DNA of 64,000 bases, from assembly GCF_021404405.1 (NCBI RefSeq), contig NZ_JABFTV010000013.1:1-64000 (forward strand). Direction: 5' to 3'. This DNA is from Billgrantia aerodenitrificans (lineage in GTDB: Bacteria; Pseudomonadota; Gammaproteobacteria; Pseudomonadales; Halomonadaceae). Shown piece by piece: positions 1-8,126 of this stretch. The notes under the pieces are model-generated. The model ran no database searches, was not told the origin of the DNA, and worked only from the letters and a program-made list of their open reading frames with translations. A program made the translations under genes and the position numbers. Position 1 is the stretch's first letter; every line of letters begins with the position of its first letter.

Positions 1-58
1 ATACGATGTCCTCAATGAGGGCCCAGCCGTTGTCGGAGATCTCGTAGCGTCCTGCCAT
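1..58 (-). CDS. IS5-family-like transposase, N-terminal fragment (runs off window)
   Basis: Reading leftward from an ATG at 58, the first 19 residues are MAGRYEISDNGWALIEDIV. This resembles the opening of IS5-family DDE transposases, which typically begin with a short 'RYELSDxxWxxIE' helix. The rest lies outside the window, so catalytic residues cannot be checked and the group is uncertain. The orientation puts the element's promoter-side end at about 60-118, next to the NYN gene. Confidence 0.6.
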   Translation of the reverse strand, partial: MAGRYEISDNGWALIEDIV

Positions 59-60
59 AG

Positions 61-89
61 GTCACCTATGCTGCTGCGGCATAGGTGAC
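61..89. repeat. 11-bp inverted repeat (stem-loop) at the IS end
   Basis: GTCACCTATGC (61-71) and GCATAGGTGAC (79-89) are perfect inverted copies separated by 7 bases, immediately upstream of the transposase start. The element's outer end probably lies near 118, where the minus strand reads GGCTTTGTCCGAAA, but the partner end is outside the window. The hairpin could act as an internal transposase-control site or as a block to read-through from the flanking gene. This role is inferred. Confidence 0.5.
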
Positions 90-118
90 ATTAGCAAATT
101 CGAGTTTTCGGACAAAGC

Positions 119-595
119 CTAAGACAACAGGAGCCTCTCATCGATGGGCTTGAACTCGTTGGCGGCGCTCATCAGAGAATTAGCCGTCAACTGCGGTACG
201 CCATAGACCTCCGCCACCTTCCCATGGACTTGCCGGATCTTGTCTACCAGCAGGGCGAAATCCCCATCGCCCGAAACCAGCACGATGACGTCCACCTGCT
301 CGGCGTACTCGATGGCATCGAGGGTAATACCGACGTCCCAGTCCCCTTTTGCAGAACCGTCCGATCTTTGAATGTAGGGCTTCAGCTTCACCTCGAAGCC
401 GATGGCGCGAAGGATGTTCTGAAACTCCTGCTGCTTCCGGTCGCCCCTGTCGATGGCGTAGGCGATGGCCTTGACGACCTCTCGCCCCGCGGTGGCTTCG
501 GCCCAGAACTCGTTGTAATCGAAATTGCGCTTATACGCTTGTCGCACCGTGTAGTAGACGTTCTGGACGTCCACGAAGATCGCCACTTTGTCCAT
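119..595 (-). CDS. NYN domain protein (LabA/DUF88-like, PIN-like fold)
   Basis: 158 residues if started at the ATG at 595. The protein opens with VAIFVDVQNVYY, carries GDWDVGITLDA in the middle and VSGDGDFALL at about residues 105-115. These are the acidic motifs of NYN/LabA proteins, which have a PIN-like nuclease fold and are predicted RNA-processing enzymes. Length fits a single-domain family member, so the C-terminus seems complete although the IS end abuts the TAG stop at 119. Longer in-frame starts exist but lack the conserved sequence. Divergent from the RpiR gene. Function is known only at family level. Confidence 0.85.
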   Translation of the reverse strand: MDKVAIFVDVQNVYYTVRQAYKRNFDYNEFWAEATAGREVVKAIAYAIDRGDRKQQEFQNILRAIGFEVKLKPYIQRSDGSAKGDWDVGITLDAIEYAEQVDVIVLVSGDGDFALLVDKIRQVHGKVAEVYGVPQLTANSLMSAANEFKPIDERLLLS

Positions 596-760
596 CGGAT
601 GGCCCCATTGTTGTATCGCTCCAGTGACACCAAACGCAGCGCCCCGAGCCAGTATGAACTGACTCAGGGCGCTTGTGTGCTCCGGTTGCTGCTTTCGCTG
701 ACTTAATCGCCAGACCCGCGGTTCGATGGTTGCGGCACCGTTCCTCACCGGACATGATAT

Positions 761-778
761 CTGAAACCACAGTTTCAG
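761..778. promoter_or_regulatory. Palindromic operator at rpiR-type regulator start
   Basis: CTGAAAC-CACA-GTTTCAG is a perfect 7-4-7 inverted repeat. It overlaps the ribosome-binding site AGGAG (777-781) of the regulator that starts at 787. The same core recurs at 1754-1767 before the TRAP operon. A weak TTGCGG/TGATAT promoter (730-735, 755-760; 19-bp spacer) would put the palindrome just downstream of the -10. Autoregulation is inferred. Confidence 0.75.
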
Positions 779-786
779 GAGTCGGC

Positions 787-1635
787 ATGGCCAGATCCTC
801 GCAGACGCGTTCCTTCCTTTCCCGAGTGCGCAGCGCCCTGCCCTCCCTGCACCCGGCCGAGCGCCGGCTGGGCGAGTTCGTGTGCGATTTCCCCGGTGAA
901 ATCGCCAGCTACGATGCCCAGGAGTTGGCAAAGTTTGCCGGGGTCTCCAAGGCGACGGTGTCGCGCTTCGTACGCCGGCTCGGCTACGAGAGCTACGAGG
1001 CGGCGCGCAAGCACGCCCGCGAGGAGCAGGCCACCGGCTCACGCCTCTTCCTGCAGAGCGCGGCCCTGGAGCCGGGCGAGCGCTCCCTGGCGCTCAACCT
1101 GGACCAGGGCAAGGACAACCTTGATCGGACCTTCTCGGCGATCACCCAGGCGCAGGTGGACGCCGTGGCCCAGGCCATCCTCGACGCCCGCAAGACCTGG
1201 GTAATCGGCTTTCGCGCCAGCCACCCTTTCGCCGACTATCTGCGCTGGCAGCTCACCCAGGTGGTGGAGCAGGTGGTCAGCCTGCCCGGCGGCGGCGAGA
1301 CCCTGGGCGAGCACTTGGTCAGCGTGCGTGCGGAGGACTGCGTGGTCGTCATCGGCCTGCGTCGCCGGGTGGCAATCACCGAGCAGGTGCTGGCCGAGGC
1401 CCGCGAGAGCGGCGCTCGGGTGCTCTATATCACCGACGAGGGGCTAGCCCCGGACCCCAGCGTCACCTGGCACTTCCGCTGCTGCACCCTGGCCGCGGGG
1501 CCGCTGTTCAACCACACCGCCGTCATGGCGCTCTGCCACCTGCTGGCCATGCGCACCATCGAGCTTGCCGGTGACGACTCGCGCCGCCGCCTGCGCCGCA
1601 TCGAGACACTGAACGATAAGCTCGAAGAACTGTAG
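787..1635 (+). CDS. MurR/RpiR family transcriptional regulator (HTH + SIS)
   Basis: 282 residues. An N-terminal HTH_6 domain is visible at about 25-75, including FAGVSKATVSRFVRRLGY. A SIS (phosphosugar-binding-type) domain occupies about 125-255, with VIGFRASHPFADYLRW and VLYITDE. The ATG at 787 was chosen because AGGAG lies 5 bases upstream; an earlier in-frame ATG at 754 lies inside the presumed promoter. The gene precedes a TRAP operon that carries the same palindrome, so it probably controls that operon. The ligand need not be a sugar phosphate: RpiR members also control amino acid and hydantoin catabolism. Confidence 0.9.
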   Translation: MARSSQTRSFLSRVRSALPSLHPAERRLGEFVCDFPGEIASYDAQELAKFAGVSKATVSRFVRRLGYESYEAARKHAREEQATGSRLFLQSAALEPGERSLALNLDQGKDNLDRTFSAITQAQVDAVAQAILDARKTWVIGFRASHPFADYLRWQLTQVVEQVVSLPGGGETLGEHLVSVRAEDCVVVIGLRRRVAITEQVLAEARESGARVLYITDEGLAPDPSVTWHFRCCTLAAGPLFNHTAVMALCHLLAMRTIELAGDDSRRRLRRIETLNDKLEEL

Positions 1636-1753
1636 GAAGACGGCACCATCCTGGCGCATGGCGCTACCAATCTGCACACTTTCCGGGCAAAAAAAGAAAC
1701 ACTCGCGCGGCGTACCAACAGGCGATTCTGAAGTAATCGGCTGTTTTCGCTAT

Positions 1754-1767
1754 GAAACTACAGTTTC
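1754..1767. promoter_or_regulatory. Palindromic operator before TRAP operon
   Basis: GAAAC-TACA-GTTTC is a 5-4-5 inverted repeat differing from the core at 763-776 by one spacer base. It lies about 135 bp upstream of the solute-binding protein start. A further half site TGAAAC occurs about 20 bp downstream. It is the likely binding site of the RpiR regulator at 787-1635; this assignment is inferred from the repetition. Confidence 0.75.
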
Positions 1768-1902
1768 CTGAATCCGATGGCATGAAACTTGGATCACTCA
1801 AGGCGACTGCCGCCGCCTGAACGCGGTGGGCCGATACCGCCACCTGGCGCCCAGCGGAGCCGTACTCCCTCCCAAGGTGCCGCCGATGACAGGACCAAGA
1901 CC

Positions 1903-2940
1903 ATGCTGAAACGTACCGCTCTGGTAACCGCCGTCTCCGCCGCCCTGATGGCCTCTGCCGCTCAGGCCAGCGCACTGTCGATCCAGGTGCTCGGCCAGCC
2001 CGCCGGCTCCGGCCTGATCGCCCAGCAGAAGGAGCAGCCCTTCTTCACCAACCTGGCGGACAACACCGGCCTCGATATCACCGTGCAGTACCTGCCGGTG
2101 GACGTGGCGGGGGTTCCCGACACCGACGGCCTGCGCGTACTACGCTCCGGCCTCTTCGATATCGTCTCTCTGCGTGGCCCCCAGGTGAGCCGCGATGAGC
2201 CCTCCATCCTCGGGCTCGACCTGATCGGGCTCAACACCAGCTTCGAAGCCGGCCGTGAGCACGTCGCCGCCTTCTACGATTACGTGGATAGCCGCCTGCA
2301 GGAGCGCTTCAACGCCAAACTCTTGGGCACCTGGCCCGCCGGCCCCCAGGTAATCTTCTGCCGCGGCGAGATCGGCGGTCTGGATGACCTGCGCGGCAAG
2401 CGCGTGCGTGTGGGCGACCAGAGCGCGGCCAACTTCGTCGGTCAGCTCGGCGCCACCGGCATCTCGATGCCCTTCGGCGACGTCCAGCAGTCGCTCTCCC
2501 GCGGCGTGATCGACTGTGCCATCACCGGCCCTGCCTCGGCCAACTCCGGCGGCTGGCCGGAAGCTACGACCACGGTACTGCCCATCGCCTTGCAGCTGGC
2601 CATCAACGGCTACGCCATCAACCTCGATACCTGGAACAGCATGACCGAGGAGCAGCAGACCCAGCTCGAATCGGCCATCGCCGAGCTGAGCGACGAGATC
2701 TGGGCCTACTCCGAGGAGCTCTATGAAGACGCCATGCGCTGCAATGCCGGCGAAACACCCTGTGAGTACGGTACCCCTTACTCCCTCACCGAGGTGCCGG
2801 TGACAGAGGAGGATCTGGCCAAGGTGGCCGCCGCAGTGGAAGAGGTCTCCCTGCCGATCTGGGCGCGCCAATGCAATGCCGCCGCCGCGGACTGCGAGGA
2901 CGTGTGGCGCGATACCGTCGGCCAGAAGCTCGGCCTCTGA
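1903..2940 (+). CDS. TRAP transporter substrate-binding protein (DctP type)
   Basis: 345 residues with a Sec signal peptide ending near residue 24 (AQA/SA). The mature part shows DctP-family features: LRSGLFDIVSLRG, then GGLDDLRGKRVRVGD and PFGDVQQSLSRGVIDCAITG, the ligand-pocket region. The start at 1903 follows AGGA and directly precedes the signal peptide. It contains six cysteines, four of them in two closely spaced C-terminal pairs (RCNAGETPC and QCNAAAADC), which suggests disulfides in the periplasm. First gene of an operon with both membrane subunits and a racemase-like protein. Substrate not identifiable from sequence. Confidence 0.93.
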   Translation: MLKRTALVTAVSAALMASAAQASALSIQVLGQPAGSGLIAQQKEQPFFTNLADNTGLDITVQYLPVDVAGVPDTDGLRVLRSGLFDIVSLRGPQVSRDEPSILGLDLIGLNTSFEAGREHVAAFYDYVDSRLQERFNAKLLGTWPAGPQVIFCRGEIGGLDDLRGKRVRVGDQSAANFVGQLGATGISMPFGDVQQSLSRGVIDCAITGPASANSGGWPEATTTVLPIALQLAINGYAINLDTWNSMTEEQQTQLESAIAELSDEIWAYSEELYEDAMRCNAGETPCEYGTPYSLTEVPVTEEDLAKVAAAVEEVSLPIWARQCNAAAADCEDVWRDTVGQKLGL

Positions 2941-2955
2941 GCCCGGGAGGCGACG

Positions 2956-3597
2956 ATGACGATCTACGCTCGCATTCTCGGCATGCTGTTTGGCGCCATG
3001 ATGCTGCTGCTCGCCCTGCTGATCACGGTGGAAACCGTGATCCGTAAGGCCTTCTCGATGTCGCTCGGCGGGGTCGACGAGCTGGGAGGCTATGCCATCG
3101 CCATCGCCGCCCCTCTGGCTTTCTGCGTGGCCATGGTCGAGCAGTCCCATATCCGCATCAACCTGGTGCACATGCGCCTGCCCTTCAGGGTGCAGGCGGT
3201 GCTCAACGCCCTGGCCGCCCTGACCCTCGGGCTGCTGGCAGCCTTTCTGCTCTATTTCACCATCCAGACCGTCCAGGACACCCGGCTCTACGGCTCCATC
3301 GCCCAGACGCCGCGGGCCACGCCGTTGATCTACCCGCAGACCGTGTGGCTGATCGCCATGGTCGCCTTCACCCTGGCCGCCGCAGTGCTCACCGCCCAGG
3401 CCATGGGGCTGCTGGCGAAGGGCGACTGGAAGGCGCTCAACCGCCGCTTCGGGCCGAGTTCGACCCAGGACGAGCTGGCAGCGGAGCTCGAGGACCTCAA
3501 GCAGCGCGAACAGCAATCGGACGAGCCGCTGCTCGACGAGCCGCAGGCGGATGAATCCCCTACCGGCGACCCGGCGCGCAAAGGAGGCCAGTCATGA
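2956..3597 (+). CDS. TRAP transporter small permease (DctQ type)
   Basis: 213 residues with four hydrophobic segments (about 5-27, 45-65, 85-108 and 128-150), the normal DctQ topology. It associates with the large permease to import the ligand delivered by the binding protein, using the sodium gradient. It starts 15 bases after the binding-protein stop and overlaps the next gene by 4 bases. The last 50 or so residues form an acidic, Glu/Gln-rich cytoplasmic tail longer than in typical DctQ proteins. Confidence 0.92.
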   Translation: MTIYARILGMLFGAMMLLLALLITVETVIRKAFSMSLGGVDELGGYAIAIAAPLAFCVAMVEQSHIRINLVHMRLPFRVQAVLNALAALTLGLLAAFLLYFTIQTVQDTRLYGSIAQTPRATPLIYPQTVWLIAMVAFTLAAAVLTAQAMGLLAKGDWKALNRRFGPSSTQDELAAELEDLKQREQQSDEPLLDEPQADESPTGDPARKGGQS

Positions 3598-4898
3598 GCA
3601 TTCCCCTGATCGCCACGGCGTTCTTCATCATGCTCGGCCTGATGCTGCTGAGCATCCCGGTGGCCGTGGCCATCCTCTTCGTCGGCGTGATCGGCGGCTA
3701 CCTGATGCACGGCTTCCCCCTGGTGGACATGATGGGCGGCGTGGTATGGAGCAGCCTGAACAGTCCCTCCATGCTGGCGATTCCGCTGTTCATGCTGCTC
3801 GGCGAACTACTGCTGCGCGGCGGCATTGCCGACCGGATGTACGCAGCGCTCTCGGTGTGGTTCAACCGCCTGCCGGGCGGGCTGCTGCACACCAACATCG
3901 CCACCTGCACGCTCTTCTCCGCCACCTCGGGCTCGTCGGTGGCTACCGCCGCCACCGTGGGCACCATCTCGCTGCCGGCGCTGCAGAAATACCGCTATCC
4001 GGTGCGCCCCTCGCTTGGCTCCCTGGCTGCCGGCGGCACCCTGGGCATCCTGATTCCCCCCAGTATCAACCTGCTGGTCTACGGCCAACTGGCCAATACC
4101 TCGGTCAGTCAGCTGTTCGCCGCCGGGCTGATCCCGGGCCTTACCCTGGCTCTGCTCTTCTCCGTGTACCTTTTCATCGCCCACGGCAAGGCGGGCAGCA
4201 GCGCCATGGTGGAGGTCAACCTGCCGCTGCGAGAGAAGCTTGCCCTCTCGCGCCACCTGGTGCCGCCTTTCGTCATCTTCGGGGTGGTGATGGGCAGCAT
4301 CTACGGCGGGGTCGCCACGCCTACCGAATCCGCAGCCATCGGGGTGATGATCGCCCTGGCCTTCATCGTGGGCGGGGGCAAGCTGAGCCTCGACCTCTTG
4401 ATCCACTGCTCGCTGCACGCCGCCAAGACCACCGGCATGGTGATCATCGTGCTGATGTGCGCGCTGCTGCTCAACGTGACCCTCTCGATGCTGGGGGTAA
4501 CCCAGGCGCTGACCCAGTGGGTGGCGAGCTTCGGCCTCACCCAGGTGGGCCTGCTGCTGGTGCTGCTGCTTTTCTACGTGGTGCTCGGCACTTTCATGGA
4601 TGCCATGTCGATGCTGGTGCTGACGGTGCCGATCACCGTGCCAATGGTGATGGCCGTGGGCGTGGACCCCATCTGGTTCGGCATCTTCATCGTGCTGATG
4701 TGCGAGATCGCCCTGATCACGCCGCCGGTGGGCATGAACCTCTTCGTGGTGCAGGGGGTGCGCAAGGATGGCGGCAGCTTCAACGATGTGATTTGGGGCT
4801 CGCTGCCCTTCGTGGCGATCATGGCGCTGTTCACGCTGACCATCATGGTCTGGCCGCAGATCGTGATGTGGCTCCCCGACTTGCTAGCGGGGCGCTGA
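3594..4898 (+). CDS. TRAP transporter large permease (DctM type)
   Basis: 434 residues, standard DctM length, with about 12 hydrophobic segments. Family signatures include FSATSGSSVATAATVG at about 103-118, GTLGILIPPSINLLVYG, and a C-terminal LITPPVGMNLFVVQG. The ATGA overlap with the small permease indicates translational coupling. It forms the transport channel of the sodium-coupled importer. The next gene begins only 3 bases after its stop, so import and the racemase-like enzyme are co-expressed. Confidence 0.95.
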   Translation: MSIPLIATAFFIMLGLMLLSIPVAVAILFVGVIGGYLMHGFPLVDMMGGVVWSSLNSPSMLAIPLFMLLGELLLRGGIADRMYAALSVWFNRLPGGLLHTNIATCTLFSATSGSSVATAATVGTISLPALQKYRYPVRPSLGSLAAGGTLGILIPPSINLLVYGQLANTSVSQLFAAGLIPGLTLALLFSVYLFIAHGKAGSSAMVEVNLPLREKLALSRHLVPPFVIFGVVMGSIYGGVATPTESAAIGVMIALAFIVGGGKLSLDLLIHCSLHAAKTTGMVIIVLMCALLLNVTLSMLGVTQALTQWVASFGLTQVGLLLVLLLFYVVLGTFMDAMSMLVLTVPITVPMVMAVGVDPIWFGIFIVLMCEIALITPPVGMNLFVVQGVRKDGGSFNDVIWGSLPFVAIMALFTLTIMVWPQIVMWLPDLLAGR

Positions 4899-4901
4899 TC
4901 C

Positions 4902-5603
4902 ATGACCCATTACCCTGGAGACGCCACTCAGCCGGCCCCCGTTCGCGTGCTGGCCATCAATCCCAACACCAACCCGACCGTCACCCAGCGAGTGCGGGAG
5001 GTGCTGCAGGCCCAGGCGCCGCCCGGCGTGATCATCGAAGCGGAGAGCCCGCACCAAGGGCCCCGGGCGGTGGAAAGCGGGCAGGACAAGACCCGCGCCG
5101 CCAGCCACGTGATGGCGCTGATCGAAAGCCGCATGGCACAGGGCTACGCCGGCTATATCCTCGCCTGCTTCGATGACATCGCCGTCGCTGAGGCCCGCGC
5201 TCTGACCGGCGCCCCGGTGGTCAGCCTGGCGGAGGCCGGCATTCGCCGCGCGGACGCCACCGGTGGTCCCTTCACGGTGATCACCACCTTCGAGGGCGCC
5301 GTGGCCACCATTGAGTCGCTCTGCGAGAGCTACGACGTGAAGGAGCGCTGCCGCGTCGTTGCCACCGGCATCGGCGTGAGCGAGACCGCGGCGCGCACCA
5401 CCCTGGCCGAGACGCGGCTGGCGAGCCTCTGCGAGGGAGCCCGTGCGGAGGGGGCGCGAGCCATCGTGCTGGGCTCCGGCGCCTTCGCCGGACGCGGCGC
5501 GCAGCTTACCAGGCGCCACGGCCTTCCAGTGATGGACGGCTTCGCCGAGGCGCTGGCCTTCGTGCTGCGCCAGGCGGAGCCCATGAGAGCCCGAGGCACC
5601 TAG
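4902..5603 (+). CDS. Hydantoin/Asp-Glu racemase superfamily protein, second catalytic Cys replaced by Ser
   Basis: 233 residues. The N-terminal strand VLAINPNTNPTVTQRV is typical of hydantoin racemases, followed by the first active-site region YILACFDD with Cys89. The second region, normally containing a Cys in a motif like VLGCAGM, reads IVLGSGAFAG here (Ser192). Two-base cysteine racemases need both residues, so this may be a one-base enzyme, an isomerase or a lyase. Nearby Cys177 is not in the usual position. Last gene of the TRAP operon, so it probably acts on the imported compound. Exact reaction unknown. Confidence 0.8.
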   Translation: MTHYPGDATQPAPVRVLAINPNTNPTVTQRVREVLQAQAPPGVIIEAESPHQGPRAVESGQDKTRAASHVMALIESRMAQGYAGYILACFDDIAVAEARALTGAPVVSLAEAGIRRADATGGPFTVITTFEGAVATIESLCESYDVKERCRVVATGIGVSETAARTTLAETRLASLCEGARAEGARAIVLGSGAFAGRGAQLTRRHGLPVMDGFAEALAFVLRQAEPMRARGT

Positions 5604-5612
5604 CGCTTTCGC

Positions 5613-7811
5613 TCAGGAAGGAGTACACGCCCCCGCGCGCCTGGCACGGTGGGCGTGCAGTTTCTTGTAGCTCTCGACCAGGCGCTGGTGCTTCTCCAGG
5701 CCTTCGAGCTGCATGTTGGTGGGCGTCAGGCCATGGAAGCGCACCTCGCCGTTCACCGAACCGACCACCGCGGCCATGGTCTGCTCGCCGAACATGCGGG
5801 TGAGGTTGTGCAGGTAGTCGTCGAGTTCCAGCTCGTCGTCGAGCACGATCTCCAGCACCGCCGCCACGGCCTGGTAGAACAGCCCGCGCTCCACGGTGTT
5901 GTCGTTGTACTGCTGGAACAGCTCGACCCGCTCCAGGGCCTCTTCGTGCTGCCCCAGCGCCAGGTGGATCAGCAGCTTCAGCTCGAGGATGGTGAGCTGG
6001 CCCCACACGGTGTTCTCATCGAACTCGATACCGATCAGGGTGATGATGTCCATGTGCTCGTCGAGCTGGCTCTCCTCCAGGCGCTCAAGCAGCCCGGCGA
6101 GCTGCTCGTCGCTCAGGGCGTGGAGGTTGAGAATGTCCTCGCGGTAGTCCAGCGCCATGTTGGTGTTGTCCCAGATCAGGTCGTCCACCGGGTACACCTC
6201 GGAGTAGCCCGGCACCAGGATGCGGCACACCGGCGCGCCAAGGTCTTCGTGCACGGCCATGTAGGCCTCGAGACCCAGCTCTTCCAGGATGCCGAACAGC
6301 GTGGCCGCTTCCTCCTCGTTCGCGCCGGAGAAGTCCCAGTCGGCGAACTCGAACTCGCTCTTGGCACTGAAGAAGCGCCAGGAGACCAGCCCCGAAGAGT
6401 CGATGAAGTGCTCGACGAAGTTGTTGGGCTCGGAGACGGCCTGGGAATTGAAGGTCGGCGGCAGGAAGTCGTTCAGGCCCTCGAAGCTGCGGCCCTGCAG
6501 CAGCTCGGTGAGGCTGCGCTCCAGCGCCACCTCGAAGCTGGGGTGGGCGCCGAAGGAGGCGAATACGCCGCCGGTGCGCGGGTTCATCAGGGTCACGCAC
6601 ATGACCGGGAACTGGCCACCGAGTGAGGCGTCCTTGACCAGTACCGGGTAGCCCTGGGCTTCCAGGGCCTGGATGCCTTCGAGAATGCCCGGGTAGCGCT
6701 CGAGCACTTCCATGGGCACGTCCGGCAGTGCCAGTTCCTGTTCGAGAATCTCACGCTTCACCGCCCGCTCGAAGATCTCCGAGAGGCACTGTACCTGCGC
6801 TTCAGGCAGCGTATTGCCGGCACTCATGCCGTTGCTGAGGTAGAGGTTCTCGATCAGGTTGGAGGGGAAGTAGACCGTCTCGCCGTCCGACTGGCGCATG
6901 AAGGGCAAGGCGACGATGCCCCGTTCCCGCTTGCCGGAGTTGGTGTCGATCAGGTGCGAGCCGCGCAGCTCGCCCTCCGGGTCGTAGATCTCGCGAGTGT
7001 AGTCGTCGAGGATGCCTTCGGGCAGCTCGTCGTTGGGCCCGGGCTTGAACCACTCCTCGTTGGGATAGTGCACGAAGGCGCTGTTCGCGATCTCTTCGCC
7101 GAAGAACTGGTCGTTGTAGAAGAAGTTGCAGCTCAGGCGCTCGATGAACTCGCCCAGCGCCGAGCACAGCGCGCTCTCCTTGGTGGCACCCTTGCCGTTG
7201 GTGAAGCACATCGGCGAGGCGGCATCACGGATATGCAGCGACCACACGTGGGGCACGATGTTGCGCCAGGAGGCGATCTCGATCTTCATGCCCAGCTCGG
7301 CCAGCATGCCGGACATGTTGGCAATGGTCTGCTCCAGCGGCAGGTCCTTGCCCTCGATCCAGGTGTAGGCGTCCTCGTCGGGCTTGGCTATCAACAGCGC
7401 CTGGGCGTCCTCGTCGAGGTTCTCTACCGTCTCGATCTGGAACTCGGGGCCGGTCTGCACCACCTTCTTGACGGTGCAGCGATCGATGGAGCGCAGGATG
7501 CCCTCGCGGTCCTTCTCGGAAATGTCTTCCGGCAGCTCGACCTGGATCTTGAAGATCTGGTTGTAGCGGTTCTCCGGGTCGACGATGTTGTTCTGCGAGA
7601 GGCGGATGTTCTCGGTGGGGATGTTGCGCGCCAGGCAGTACACCCGCACGAAGTAGGCCGCACACAGCGCGGAAGACGCCAGGAAGTAGTCGAACGGACT
7701 TGGTGCCGAGCCGTCGCCCTTGTAGCGGATGGGCTGGTCGGTAATGACGGTGAAATCGTCAAACTTGGCTTCAAGCCTGAGATTTTCAAGAAAATTGACT
7801 TTGATTTCCAT
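5613..7811 (-). CDS. ycaO: OsmC domain fused to YcaO (ribosomal protein S12 methylthiotransferase accessory type)
   Basis: 732 residues. Residues 1-150 form an OsmC/Ohr-like domain with the Cys pair Cys50 (SSALCAAY) and Cys112 (IDRCTVKK). Residues 155 to about 570 match the E. coli YcaO domain, with NGKGATKESALCSALGEFIE at 205-224, a region that includes ATP-binding residues. A TPR-like helical region ends the protein. E. coli YcaO (about 586 residues) lacks the OsmC part and assists RimO in beta-methylthiolation of S12. The fusion might link this to peroxide or thiol chemistry; that link is inferred. Convergent with the TRAP operon, 9 bases apart. Confidence 0.92.
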   Translation of the reverse strand: MEIKVNFLENLRLEAKFDDFTVITDQPIRYKGDGSAPSPFDYFLASSALCAAYFVRVYCLARNIPTENIRLSQNNIVDPENRYNQIFKIQVELPEDISEKDREGILRSIDRCTVKKVVQTGPEFQIETVENLDEDAQALLIAKPDEDAYTWIEGKDLPLEQTIANMSGMLAELGMKIEIASWRNIVPHVWSLHIRDAASPMCFTNGKGATKESALCSALGEFIERLSCNFFYNDQFFGEEIANSAFVHYPNEEWFKPGPNDELPEGILDDYTREIYDPEGELRGSHLIDTNSGKRERGIVALPFMRQSDGETVYFPSNLIENLYLSNGMSAGNTLPEAQVQCLSEIFERAVKREILEQELALPDVPMEVLERYPGILEGIQALEAQGYPVLVKDASLGGQFPVMCVTLMNPRTGGVFASFGAHPSFEVALERSLTELLQGRSFEGLNDFLPPTFNSQAVSEPNNFVEHFIDSSGLVSWRFFSAKSEFEFADWDFSGANEEEAATLFGILEELGLEAYMAVHEDLGAPVCRILVPGYSEVYPVDDLIWDNTNMALDYREDILNLHALSDEQLAGLLERLEESQLDEHMDIITLIGIEFDENTVWGQLTILELKLLIHLALGQHEEALERVELFQQYNDNTVERGLFYQAVAAVLEIVLDDELELDDYLHNLTRMFGEQTMAAVVGSVNGEVRFHGLTPTNMQLEGLEKHQRLVESYKKLHAHRARRAGACTPS

Positions 7812-8126
7812 GACGGGCTACCGATGGGGAAGTGTTGCTGGCGCAGGCCGAGGCGCGCAGTCTATCACACCACCCGGGCGCTTTCGGTAACCGACGGCAA
7901 GGGTAAAAGGCTCAGCGATACGCCGCGAGTCGGAAGAGGAAGTCGTGGGAGTCTGGCAGTAGGACAAACAAGAATCTACCCGGCAAACTGGTTACCGGGT
8001 AGTTCCCTGCATACTTGTGTTTTTTCGTCAGAGCCGTCTCTGCGGCTTTGTTTACGCAAATTAACGTTGAGTAACGCTAAAAGCAACATTGACATTAGGC
8101 TAAAGCATGGCCGCTCTCAGGCCGTC
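7812..8126. other. Intergenic region between ycaO and ASCH-like gene
   Basis: 315 bases with no credible gene. It holds the ycaO promoter region on the minus strand (no clear -35/-10 pair was found) and an 8-bp inverted repeat at 7976-8002. The part from about 8000 to 8110 is markedly more AT-rich than its surroundings. Confidence 0.5.
7976..8002 (-). terminator. Stem-loop, possible terminator of leftward ASCH-like gene
   Basis: CTACCCGG (7976-7983) and CCGGGTAG (7995-8002) are perfect inverted copies with an 11-base loop. Read leftward the stem is followed by ATTCTTGTTTGT, a T-rich stretch, as expected for an intrinsic terminator about 125 bases after the stop of the gene at 8127. An operator for ycaO is an alternative. 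Confidence 0.45.

Noticed and set aside
2140..3516. Long leftward open frame (458 codons) opposite the TRAP genes
   Set aside because: It is antisense to the clearly conserved binding protein and small permease, and its translation is His/Gly/Asp-rich with no domain.
3551..5176. Long rightward open frame in a second phase across the large permease
   Set aside because: Pro/Arg/His-rich translation without family motifs; the overlapping frame encodes an unmistakable DctM protein.
8031..8055. AGCCG-TCTCTG-CGGCT hairpin followed by TTTGTTT, a rightward terminator look-alike
   Set aside because: No rightward gene lies upstream within 2 kb; on the leftward strand the T run is on the wrong side.
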